Assembly (NCBI GenBank): GCA_008508345.1
Contig: QNGE01003235.1
Coordinates: 1-64,000 of the forward strand
Source of the DNA: Paragonimus westermani
Taxonomy: Eukaryota; Platyhelminthes; Trematoda; Plagiorchiida; Troglotrematidae
Direction of reading: 5' to 3'
DNA length: 64,000 nucleotides
In this document: positions 24,510-36,182 of the stretch, in pieces
How the letters are laid out: each line of letters opens with the position of its first letter
Position numbering within the stretch: the stretch's first letter is position 1
Program-made: the position numbers and the translations under genes
Notes under the pieces: generated by a model
What the model saw: only the letters and a program-made list of their open reading frames with translations
What the model was told of the DNA's origin: nothing
Databases searched by the model: none

Positions 24510-27140
24510 GCACATTTTTTTGTAATAGTGGTTTCGTGGTGGTAACTAATGCTGGTCATCGGCGCGCGCAAACTCAGTCGCGGGCCAGTCAGCAGAGCTG
24601 AGTATCCATACCGGGAATCATGTGAGAACGTGATCAAATGATGGGATCTGTTGATTAGTCCGTTCAAATAAGACGATCAGCACCACGCAACCAACTAACA
24701 CTTGATAAACAACGAAAAACCGAACGACACTAATCAATAATCAACATTGGGGTCAATACAGTTGGCACGCCATCCAGTGAAGTCAGACAATCCATAGATT
24801 GTTTAAGATTGGCGGACGAGTTTTTCACCATATTAGAGTGTTCGTTATAAATGTAGCGCAGGTTTGTACAACAAAAGATTTTGTCCAAAACTCTGTCTTG
24901 GATTTTACTCCATGGTCCAAATAATGCGGTTAAGTCAGAGTGAGAAATCCTCAACGCAGATCGTTCTGTCCCGGTACACACAGGGCTGGTGCTTAGGTGG
25001 TCTAAAGAGGAACGCAGACCTCGACGAGCGGTGAGTTGTGGTGGCACAGTGCAGTCCAAAATTTATAAGCCAAGGACAGTAAGAACGTATAAGCTTCGGC
25101 AGGTGCGGATTTATCAAGTGTGCATCCCGAGAATTTACCTCTTTCCTGACATTACCACAGAAACTGTTCGTGAGTTAGGCAATAAAAAGTTTCACGCCAG
25201 AGACGGTTGAAATTTCACATCTGAAGCTATTTGCTAGCCAATGTTAAGACGCTAAAACATGATTTCCCACTTGCTGCGTGTCTTGAGCTTTAGACAATGA
25301 CATTCATTGTGTAGAGGAAATATCCATTAGCCGAGTTAATGAGACAAATACAGTTAAGCAAGATGGTGTGAGGACCATGATTCAACAGTTGTGACTGGGA
25401 GCTAATGTCGTATGGTACGCATAAGAACAATTCATACTTGTAAATAACTGTCAAGTTGTTTCATGATATACTGCCAAATGTGTAGTAGCTTCTGACGAGG
25501 GAATTCTGAAGAAAATAGTTAAACATTTCTTTTGAAGTGGGTGAGCCGAAAGGCTAATTTGAATACGAAGACTGAAATTACTGATATTGTTCCCTGGAAC
25601 TACATCAACCGAGCAACTTGATTTATGGACCACACATTTTCGAAGTCCGAGTATACTCAATTTCGAACAGTCTACCGAAGTCAGTTGTGATGGCGTCACC
25701 AGCTGTTGGTTTCAGAAGCAGGTTGAATGCGCACTTACATGAAACGAAAGCGGGTCCCCTCTCAAGAACAATCGGACCGAGTGAAATAATGTTCGGTTTT
25801 TGTAACTACCTCTAGCAGGCTGCTCCCTGCTGTATGTTGAGACGTACTTGCTATATGTTTGATAAGTTGTAGATGCGTTCATTTCCCCTCTAAGCTTCCA
25901 CCATTTAAATCTCACCCAGCGTTTTTTCACATTCGCACCCCGCAGTCAGGTAGTACTATACTATACTTGGACATATCACATTTCATACAAGCTACAATGC
26001 TGTGGGATGCAAACCCAGCAACCGTACAGTTATTGTTTTATTTTGCTTGCTAATATTTATCTACCGCTCGCTTGTAGCACTTCAGAGGTGGAGCTATTCG
26101 CTGATTACTGTTTTTGAATATCACGCCTTTTTATGCCTTCTTTTCTGTTCATACTTGATTTGACGCCAGCCTTCTTACTTCATTTGGTTTAAAAAAAAAT
26201 TTTTCTACCGAAATGAAAGTCCACGTCTAGCTAACTTGCGAACAACCTACAATTTGTCTTTGTAACAAACGGTCGCCACCTGGTAGTACAGACCACTCAT
26301 TTGTGTCTATAGTAAAACTCCTCATTGACAGTTAACTCGTCACTTGGTTAGCAAATTAAAGGAACGACGCTGTCTTCCTGGAATATTCGATCGACACTGC
26401 TTAGTCACAAATGCCACCGAGGAATCTGCTACATGTAAAGATCCTGTTGCAACACTAAAGAGTTGAACCGTAATTTCGAAAATTGAGAACGTTTTTTAGC
26501 CTCCCGTATGTGAGTCGCGTTCTTCAAACGTCAATTTCCTCCCCGTTGAACGCACAACTCTATGTAAACAAGAGTTGCAATTGAAAGCGAGAGCGGAGTG
26601 GACTGCCGTCAGTTACACTCAAAGAATGTGCTGAAATTTTGGTTTAAACTTTTGAAGACATTAGCAGAGTGCAGAGGACTAGCTGTATCAGGCAGATACC
26701 AAAGAAAGGCATAAAACTTGATGGGGTTTAAAGATTTTGAGGGCCATCTCTTTAAACATCTGATGTTGCTGAATAACTACACTGGTCCATATCAGCTAGT
26801 TTATTGTCAGCCTCAGTCCATTGCTGACGCATCGTCCAGCCGCGTCTACTCATTTTTATCATTCCCGGATGGTAAACGTGTAAGAGTCCATTTCTGTTTA
26901 CTCGATTACAACAATCCTTCCGACCGCATCAACAAAAAGGTACCATTTTATCTTCTCAGTGACTATGGCATCCAATCGTGTCTTCCAATATACTTATTGA
27001 ATCACCCCCAATTTCCCCCTTAAATTGTCAAGAATCTTCCTTACTAATCTTACCGTGTGCTCTCGAAGATACAACTCTTTTTCCATTTTTCTTCCGCTTT
27101 TATGTGAACCCCATGCCTTTTCTCATGACTTCATTTTTGT
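24510..27140. other. No confidently recognised gene
   Basis: Possible exon fragments, neither confirmed, are 25944-26023 (after acceptor TTCGCACCCCGCAG, before a GTACAG donor) and 26811-26879 (after TTTATTGTCAG, before GTAAGAG). Both are open and phase 0 at each end. They could belong to a plus-strand gene ending at 27232. Confidence 0.25.
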
Positions 27141-27144
27141 TAAG

Positions 27145-27232
27145 GTATGCAGATGGTTTCAACTCTGGCATCCAGAATTTGGAAATCTTCCCTCTGGCCG
27201 CGCAGAATGACCTCAGCGAACTGGTTAGCTAG
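27145..27232 (+). CDS. Possible terminal exon of an unidentified plus-strand gene
   Basis: After an acceptor (TTCATTTTTGTTAAG) the exon reads one base, then 28 codons, then TAG. The peptide includes YADGFNSGIQNLEIFPL and ends DLSELVS. Base composition is GC-richer than the flanks, as in the other host exons here. The upstream exon would have to end in phase 2, and none was identified. It may be chance. Confidence 0.3.
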
Positions 27233-27234
27233 GT

Positions 27235-30200
27235 TACCACACTCTCCTCATCGCTCAATACACCCAATTTTATTGGTGGTTTATTTTTCCTTCTTAAGGG
27301 GATAACTTGCCAGCAACTTGTTTGCTTGTTCCAAAATACGATCATTTAACAAGCCTCTTTCCAGGTCTCAGTCTGTTGAGCATTTGAGTGTCGTATTCAG
27401 CCGTATCTTGAGATGATCTTTTTCTGTTAATAATGTTTTTACCGAAATGAAAAACTCACTTTACGTACCACATCTAGTCACTTTTAATTCTGCATAACCT
27501 TATTTTTCGTTTCGTGAATACGTTATTTTGTCCCATAGTCATTCTGCTCTGCTACCCGGATACTTTTAACTTCCTTTTAGATGCACGAAACACCTGCTCA
27601 ACTGTAGTGATAATCCTTGTCGTGGTCTCCCTGACTCCATTGTAGTTCAGAATTTCGAAGCACGCAAATCGTCTGCTTCATAATGTTTATCCGATTCCGT
27701 TCATTCAGTCCAATCGGAAGATAACTTTATCAGATTTTCCGTGTGCTGAATATGCGGCTGCGTAACAGCTGATTATTCAATTCTCAAGGTGTATGAAATA
27801 GTTCATTGATGCGGCTCGAACTTTGCAGATGTTGGTTTTCACAGTCATATCTATGAAACTACTGTTCTGCCTGGCTGTCACTCACCCCGGACCGTTCAAC
27901 AGACAATCAGGTGCACCTATACATGGTGTGCTTACTCAACCTGTATTCCCCACTTGTTTCGTGCGATAATTCCCGCCCCCGCTTTTACTACCTCATTAAT
28001 ATCACAACAATGGTATACCCCGTTCCCGGCACGAGAATATAAGGACCCTAACTGTTCCACATAATTTTGTGATGTTTCTCTGCCTAAGAAGCAACTAAAT
28101 TGAAGACGACTCTCAGGTGTCTGCTGCAACCGACTGTTATTGATTCGAGAACTGTTGCTCATTAAACTTGTTATAAAGTATCTGCGACCATGACCAAAGT
28201 CTATGCGACCTTCACAAACCTGCTGTTCCCTGTGTATAATGAGCCTGCGGAACCCGAATGTGATAAAGCCAGAACGTTGCTTTCGTGGCTGGCACACAGA
28301 CATCAGGTCTCCTAATTGAAGGTGGAAATAACTGTACGGGCTAATCGGGAAGTACCTGTTCAGCTTCCCAAACCGAGCGACGGGGTGTTATCGCTTGTGT
28401 AGGCAGATTCTCGTGACAACCTTTGGAAAGAAATGGTGGAGAAGGGTCTTGACCCATCGCCTTGGTAAGCTTCAGCAGCTTAGCCTCATTATCCAGATTA
28501 CCCCCGAAATCATGCCCTCAGAACCGCAGCTGAATCCGTTCTACACAATCTGGACTATTTCTCAAAGTACTTAGCCCTCATTATGTTATCGCAACCCGCT
28601 GGCGTTAGGCAGTTTGGTGCGCAAAGTAACCAATCAGAGGAGATAATACCGTGCTCATCTTAAACAAAAGTCGTAATGAACCTCTTTCGATTGTTCAACC
28701 AGGTGATGCTCGTGGTCTGTGCAGACATTAATTTTCATGCTCTTATCGGTCGTTGTCATACTCACAATCAGTTGTGGATAAAAGCCACTCGTTTATAAGA
28801 TAGCCTGATATGACAGGAACACTAATCAACCGAAGCTACACAGTGAATTCATGGCATATTTCTTCACAGCAAACTTCTGTAGTCACCGTGATTTTTTTCT
28901 GTTTCACTAGGTCATTTTACACGGATTGATCTGGTTAACCTACTTAGTCACTGTCATCTGATAAGCGTCTCTGATATCGTCCTCCTCCGAACGTGATTGC
29001 TCCGTATGCTCCTTTTTGGATGAGTTACTTAAATCGCACCATTTTAAACTTAAGAATTTTGGCAATAGGCAATGGATTATTAAATCAATTATCTCAAACG
29101 GTGTTCTTAATCTCAAAACAACTTGTCAGCAGCCCGTAATTTGGTCCATTGGTAACTTCTCCCTCTAATACCAGAAAACCAAAGTAACCATTATTTACAA
29201 GTTGCTCTGGAGTTAGGAAGTCTCATTGTGGGATTAATTTCCGTACGGTCTTTTAATGCGTAAGGTCAGCTCTAGGTATGGTTTCATTTTGTAACATGAA
29301 TTTATCGTTATTGCATACTGAGAGGTTGGGACGCTTACCGATAATATAGAATTACCTGTTTCTCTCCCGCCTTGAGCTAGATATCCAGGCTTGTCAGCCA
29401 TACCTCGTAAACTTAATGAACCTGATTCACATGGTACTGTGGTCAGTATTCCATACGCTGTTGGGTTCTAACAGTGCGCCTGAAAATTGGCCATCGTCCG
29501 TTTGCTGCCGGCCTGTCGGAGGTAACCTGATATCAGCCATGTGTATCCTTCCCCAACCGCACTGTCAGCTGCCAGGTGCGTTCTAACTCAGCCCAAATCA
29601 CAGTCTGAATATTAACTTGCTGAATCCATAACATTATAGCAAAGAGCGATCATGAGAGTCAAAACACCATCGTACCCAGGCTGGTTGCGACAACTGAAGC
29701 AATTCGCATTCTGTTATAATCACACAAGAAATGGCTTAACGTTAACACCTAGAAACTCTTAATAACCACCAAACCGTTCTCGAGACATGACTTTGCACCT
29801 GTTGATAACATTTATTTAGTTTCCAAGTATGCTAACTGTGTGTTATCTCACTCTAATCTATTGTTCCAACATCGTCAGTGGTCTATTCCAAACACAGACC
29901 CGACACAACTATCTCAGTAACTGTGCCGAGTGTGCACATGACTTGGTCACTTTGTTGCTTGCTAGGTGTTACGGCCAACTTTCAGTACGATTGCTGCGTC
30001 ATGATCAAATTTCTGCTATGCAGTTCTGTCGATCCAACATATTTCTCACCGTACGCTTCTGCAAATGTTGTTTTGTTTCGGCCATTCATTCGCAACCGTT
30101 GGCTTTTTTTGAACTTTCCAATATAAACTAAGACACAGAGGCATTCCCAACTATATCCAGCGAACGCGAATGCTCTGATACACACACACACATTATAAAT

Positions 30201-32138
30201 TAAGCTTATTACATCCCAAATGTGTGTTTGAAGCTGCCGAGTCATTCTCGAAGTTTCTTATTATGTTGAGTTTAGATGGTCTTACTATAAAATTTTAAGG
30301 AATGTGTACGCACTATCGTTGTCTCACAACTCCCATCAAAGTACCACCACGAAACCTATCGAAGCGCTGAGCATGGATTCAATAAGTGGACAGCCGGCTG
30401 ATTGTTAATACTAATTCGGCTAGGGTGAGTTTGACCAAGCGTTCTAACTAAAATTTTCTATCAGATTTCCATTTTCTGATTTTGTCTGGTCGGAACCCTG
30501 CCAGACTAACAAGACAGCCGTTTTTTCAAACACCTCTTTTGGACAGAAATAATCAGACGTTTTCAGTTATCTTGCGGACGATACTGTAGTTCAATACATA
30601 AAAGATGGCGTGACCCAGAAGGTTGAGCGCTACACATCAGAATAGCCGAAAACTGAATGCAAGGTCAGGCTAGAGTTGTTTTTAAATGCAAGCATGTCAT
30701 TTTGGGCAAACGCCATATGCCGATTATGGCTCTACTCATAGCCTGCATGCACAAAATCGATCAATCACTTATGCGAAGGGGGCCTACGTAGGGATAGGGA
30801 ATTGCGATACTGCTGAAAGCGCGATGTTTGCCTGTCTGGTGTGCGAACTAAACAAGTCTGAAAGGGGGAAGTTGCTGGGTTGGCTAAACTGTCATCCCGT
30901 ACGGTGCCAGTTCGCCTTCCCCCAACAGGCCGTTTTCAGCTGGCTGCAGCAGCTTGTGCAAACTGTTTCTCCAAAACGTGACTTGAACCAGCAACTTAGA
31001 AGATAGAGATTAGAAAGCGAACCACCAGGAATTTGTGTGTTTTATCACAATTTATGGGCCAGATAGGAATCACGGCCAGACCAGCCTAGCTATGAGTTCA
31101 ATGAAAGAACATCCTCAGTGCATTATGTAGGCGATGCATGCAAATCACAGCTTTTTCTTACCTCTCTCCGAAAATACAAACAACCAACAGTAAGCAGTTG
31201 ACAACTGGATAGATCGCCTTCGCGTGCTTTTAAGTAAAAAGGAACATTTGTGTGCGTGTGTTTGCGTTGTTCGGTTGTTGAAATTGAGCATATAGGTTCG
31301 TATGAATTACATCGCACAGGTTTGAAAGCTGGAACTTCACAATTGCAAAAATACACTCACAGTCAAGTAAGATGTGGAGTACTTGACATTTTGTGAACTA
31401 TAAGTTCAGAAATCTCATTAGGGTAATTCATAATCATACAAAATGTATTTTGTCTCGCTTCTGTTCATAGTTTCTAACTTCGTGCGGGGCGACATCACTT
31501 TTGATTCAGACAGATCGTTTTGTTTAAACGTGATCAGAAAACAACAGGCACATTGCAGTACTAGGCAAGTTGGAGTTACTTCTGAGTGAGTACAGAAACT
31601 CCGAAATGAGTTATCGTTTAGGAAATCGAAGTGGGAAACAATAAAACGTTTTTGTGTGCCTCACCGGGTCGTGGCATTGAGAATAATGACATTTTAGTTA
31701 TTGATGATCTGATGCCAACTAGAATGGTGGGTTAATGTGCTAATTGTCATCGAATCTCTAGGTCACATCAGGCACAATCAGCCAGTTCGTGCCAATACCG
31801 CTACTGTCATTAAACTCCCTGCAATGATTCACACTGTTTCATGGTGTAGAGTGCTGTAATCTGATCACCCGTAATTATAAAAAGCGAGGATTACTGAAAG
31901 CATCTGTTTTATGAATTCTATCGAACATTTCAGAAGCCCTTACTACATATCCGTAAAAAACACCACTTAACAAGTCTAGTGATTTCTATGGTGTCAGATC
32001 AAAGCGGGTTCCGAGTTGTGGGGGTATCATCTGGGGTGAAATGACAGTTATTGTCGCCGCTTGAGATGATGAGCCATCTAACGATTACTCACAATCGAAC
32101 ATAACTGAGAGTTTGTGTGTGGTTGTGCCTAAAGTGCG
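27235..32138. other. Long stretch without recognised gene or element
   Basis: A 123-codon minus-strand frame at 27932-28303 and a 106-codon plus-strand frame at 30686-31006 have no recognisable motif. A short (CA)n run lies at 30180-30192. No transposon protein could be read on either strand. Confidence 0.35.
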
Positions 32139-32333
32139 GTCAATGGCGCAGTGATTGACACAATTACCTTACGAGAGCGTCGCCGAAGTTCACACAGGTG
32201 GCCTCTGTCAAGGGTGAAACTCGGGTCTAGCGCTTTTTTCGAAAGACGCTGACTGAACAATTCTTACGACTCCCAGAACTGCAATCATGCGTTTCGCTTG
32301 TATCAATCAAAACCTCGTATCAGTTATCAGTAA
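32139..32333 (+). repeat. tRNA-derived SINE, family A, copy 3
   Basis: Begins GTCAATGGCGCAGTGATTGA; the B-box region is eroded. The body (AAACTCGGGTCTAGCGCTTT) and the tail ending CAGTTATCAGTAA match copies 1 and 2. Confidence 0.65.
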
Positions 32334-33013
32334 TTTTATAAGGATGGGAAGCGGATTGGAACAAATCAACAATCCAACGTTGACGAAACAATTGAACGGG
32401 TACGTGAAGTATGACCGCAGGACCGAAAAAGGAACTTCATCATGAGAAGTCTCACTGAGTTCTTTGTAAAAGTGTGTTGGTAAGGAATCTTCGAAGCAGT
32501 ACACATTGATCCACTTATGTATGTGAATGCTAACCACCTATTTCACTTGTTCCAATTTCCCAACTTAATGCATACACATATATTGTGATTTCAAAAGCCT
32601 TATGAGAGCAGCTGAAAACGGCTATGTGCAATTTTGAATTCCTATATTTGAGATGCACATAAGTTGACGGCATCCGCTACGGATTAGACTGCCGCAGTGA
32701 CCAAAGTCAAAGGACTCCCGTTAATAAGTTACCGGCCTGCACACAAGCAACTGAGGAACTATGTGAGGAGCTATGTGGTCCTTTCAGTTCAAGTATAGTT
32801 TCAGTAGCCTCAGTGTAATTTACTGCCTCTGCGTTTCTTCGGTGCGCCAAGTTCAGTGTAAACCATATTTTTCTTAGATAATAATGTGTAGTAGAGCATT
32901 TAGGTGGGTGTAAATTGAATCGTACTTACACATGTTCCCAGGTTTCGCATTTGTGTACTGTCCAGCGGGCCTATTTCGTAAAGAGCGCCAGACTCGAATT
33001 CCGTTCTTGTTAG

Positions 33014-33247
33014 AGCTCGCCATTGGTGTGTATCCGTCCAGTGACCACGATTTTAACTCTGGCGACGCTCTCCGGGGACAATTGTGTTGACCGCCGTTCC
33101 ACTGAACTCAAATTAGGCTCTACTGAATCATCATATATAAACGCTCGGCTAGATTCTTTTGTGGATAATGCTCAGTCTATACTACCTTCTCAAGCGGAAA
33201 CACAGCATTTACTCACGCCAACCGATATTTCCACAGTTAAGAAGTGA
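33014..33247 (+). CDS. Possible terminal exon, unidentified gene
   Basis: After the acceptor TTCCGTTCTTGTTAG an open frame of 77 codons ends in TGA. The peptide contains ESSYINARLDSFVDNAQ and ends TPTDISTVKK. The composition looks coding. The short YINA string recalls tyrosine phosphatases, but no other phosphatase motif is present, so no function is proposed. No upstream exon was matched. Confidence 0.3.
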   Translation, partial: SSPLVCIRPVTTILTLATLSGDNCVDRRSTELKLGSTESSYINARLDSFVDNAQSILPSQAETQHLLTPTDISTVKK

Positions 33248-33660
33248 ATGTTAGCTGAGTTTAGGTATATCATTGAAATTGTTGAACGATGTGATCAAAA
33301 TGTAGGCAGACGGCAATTTTTGTCAACCACGATAGTAAATTTGTGAATTGATTTCATAAAAGGGAACCGCACTGTGTTCAACTACCTTAAACAAGATATG
33401 CAATTCGCAGTTAAATGCGGTACAATTTGAACGAGGGTACATCTGAGATGTGCAAAAACGGTTTGCCGGTGTCCTTTTTGATCTCTGAAGAGGTAATCTG
33501 TCGTGGTTTAGCTGGTGAAGAGGACATCTAGTTCTGAAAAACATCCGCTTCGGATGAATGAAACTGATTACCAAGATCAAGTGTGGTCCCTGTAGCGATG
33601 ATTCTCTAAGATATGCAACCACGTTGAGAGCTTGGAAATATCACCTTTATGCTTAGTTAT

Positions 33661-33675
33661 CCATCCATCCATCCC
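33661..33675 (+). repeat. (CATC)n short tandem repeat
   Basis: About three and a half CATC units in TTATCCATCCATCCATCCCA. Confidence 0.8.
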
Positions 33676-34817
33676 ATTATGTTCTGTAGAACCTATCCAA
33701 TTGCCTAAGGGTTAAGCTAGTTTGGTTGGATTTCTCATGTAGCTAAATGGAGAATCTAAGAACCTAACCGCTGGGCACTAGAAATACATTACTTAAAATT
33801 ATGTAGATGCCAGAGATTTTTACTTTAAAGATTCTGCTAGAGCAGTCCATTCTAATCATCTCTTGATGAATTCCATATGATACTTTGGACTGGATTGGCA
33901 ACCGAACCTAATTGAGGTTTGAGCTTCCACAGTGGGTTTCCAGTTTAGCTTATTAGACGCCTGCTGCATAAGGAAGTGCAATTCCTGTCGCTATTTATGA
34001 TTCCCCATAAACTCAGGTCTTCACTTTTGGGTCCCCTTAAAGTTTATATGCCGTCACTACGTGCTGATGTACGAAGGATAGAATTTTGATGTGTTCGAAC
34101 TCAAGCATGCAGATTATGGGTCAAGCGGTTAAGATTTCAAACCACAAACTTCTCGATTGCTTTTACTCAGGTTTCGGCAGCTTGGTGGTATCCAATCTGC
34201 ATATGTGTGCTGTATGACAGCAAGCAACTCGTGAGAGCCGTATGAGACATTTTGAGTGAAAACTCCTATGATGGCCAAAAACTGTCAAACTCTAACAATT
34301 TCGACATAACTTACAGTTGGATACAAATTTACTATTAAACAGGTTCACCGACCATCACTTTGAGAGAGGTAGGACCAGGTTGGAGTTTCACCTCAGTAAT
34401 GCATATTCTTACCACAGGTAGGGGCTCTCGTCAGGAGCACGGGCATAATCTGTCAAGAATTTAACTGAAATATAGTGCTTTTTTAAAGGGGTTGGTTATC
34501 AAGTTCAGTTTTAGGTCATTTAGTCAGATCCTTCGTTCTTGTAATTTCATATTCCCCTTTTCTAAACGGGGTTTTCAGGGTCTTCGTATTGCTGTGTAAC
34601 CAACATTGAATTGACAGTGGTCTGGTAACAAGTGGAATCTCTAAGTACACGGCAAACAAAACTCTATTCATTTGCTACTGGTGACAAAAGCACTCATACT
34701 TTCAAATGACGACATTATTGCTTGCAAACTTATGGGAAGTTTTGCAAAGTAGGCATGTTATGGGATGCATTCAACTACCTGTTTTACGAGACAGTATGTT
34801 CCCGTGATAAGCTTATA

Positions 34818-34910
34818 CGGAAAAATGAGAAGACGCAATTCACGTGATGCCTTCCAGACTAACATTTCGTACATTCTGACAACACATGGGCATGTAACTA
34901 TTTTCAAACA
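34818..34910 (+). repeat. Inverted repeat, left arm (unclassified)
   Basis: About 85 bases align without gaps to the reverse complement of roughly 35275-35360, at about three quarters identity by eye, most differences being transitions. It includes AATTCACGTGATG and GGGCATGTAACTATTTTCAA. One frame in each arm gives related peptides (here SYILTTHGHVTIFKH). Confidence 0.6.
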
Positions 34911-35274
34911 TGTCCAAATACCGTATGGTGAAATTCGTGGCTTAAGAGATTAGACAGGCGGACGTGAAAGTGAAAATCGAAACTGTGAGGACGCCGACTA
35001 CCAAGATAGCCGCAGTTTCAACATAAATTGCTCTCGAGAACACAGGGGGCCCTGACGTTTGATGGTCAAAACCTCAGCAAACTGGAGTAGGCGTTTGTGG
35101 TTTCTCCAAAAAGTCACCATAAATGCGTCAGTAACCTTGACTGTGTCCTGTTTGGATTATATGTCTCTTAACTGATGGTGTTAGATGCTGTCCATGGTTG
35201 TTTCAAGCCATTTGGGAACATGCTCCTTGGTATGAGCAGCTAGTTGTTGGTTTGTCTTCTCTTTGCAGCTCATA

Positions 35275-35360
35275 CGCTTGAAATTAGTTACATGTCTATG
35301 TGTAATCGAAATGCACGGAAGGTTACTCTTGAGAACATCACATGAATTGTATCCTCCCAT
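35275..35360 (-). repeat. Inverted repeat, right arm (unclassified)
   Basis: Minus-strand partner of 34818-34910. It includes AATTCATGTGATG and AGACATGTAACTAATTTCAA, and the peptide CISITHRHVTNFKR. The arms are separated by about 360 bases. Confidence 0.6.
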
Positions 35361-35952
35361 TGTCCTATACCTGTTTTTAATTCGGCATTTCATCCAGTAG
35401 CCACACAAATCTTGACAGTGTATAGTGTTTTGCTTATTCTCAACAACTCACACAAAGGAGACAGAAGACTTCAGGAGTAGAAACGATATTAGACCGTTCG
35501 ACTGAATAGTTATCCTCGAACAAAAGTCTCATAACTGTCACAGGCAACAATGCCGGCGTTATATCATTGCTTCCCTTCCTGATGAACGCTCAACGCTCAC
35601 GCATATTAGAATGCTATAAAGCCTTTGTTTTTGATTGTCAGTTGTCTACTCTGTAAGCCCGAAATAACATCTTGCCAGCAAGTGATTGTCACAAGTTTGG
35701 CTGTGAGGATTACTAACTAGCCGGATCGATGTGTAGGTTTATCATTTTGGTTATAAATTGCTCGTATCGCTATGTTCTCACAACTAAGGCTGACATAAGT
35801 GTGTGAACTAAATTCATCTCATAATTTCTGACCACTCTATTTTGATAGAGATGACAACAGCGACTAGATGCTTGCGTGTAGTTGACTTCATCTTTACGAC
35901 TAGTTCAAAACCATCATGAATACGGGCTAACTAATAGCAAGAAATCACTTAC

Positions 35953-36182
35953 TTTTTCGTAACTCTGTGCCGAAACAACCAGAACGAAGACGTACACACC
36001 GGAGACTGGAGCAGTGAACTGGCCATTGGTCGCATTGTATCCACCACCGAGGTTCAGCAATACTGTATCGAAAATGAGAGGGCAGTCTTTCTCAACTGGT
36101 TTGGTTTCTATGCTTCTCGACAGACCCACATAAAATGCTATCTGGTATTCTGCAGGAGTTTGCATCCATTTGGGTATTGTTC
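35953..36182 (-). CDS. Exon 2: N-terminal two thirds of the C1q domain
   Basis: After the linker TIPKWMQTP the peptide shows the C1q signature in order: YQIAFYVGLS, IFDTVLLNLGGGYN, GQFTAPVSGVYVF. It then ends in a strand, SAQSYEK, at the exon boundary. This matches the 'F....P......I.F..V..N.G..Y....G.F.AP..G.Y.F' pattern of the family. The exon is 230 bases with no stop. Confidence 0.85.

Noticed and set aside
27932..28303. 123-codon minus-strand ORF as the missing C1q exon
   Set aside because: Its translation lacks the closing C1q pattern and has no acceptor in the required phase.
30560..30660. LADDT string suggesting an RT active site
   Set aside because: No neighbouring RT motif in any frame; likely chance.
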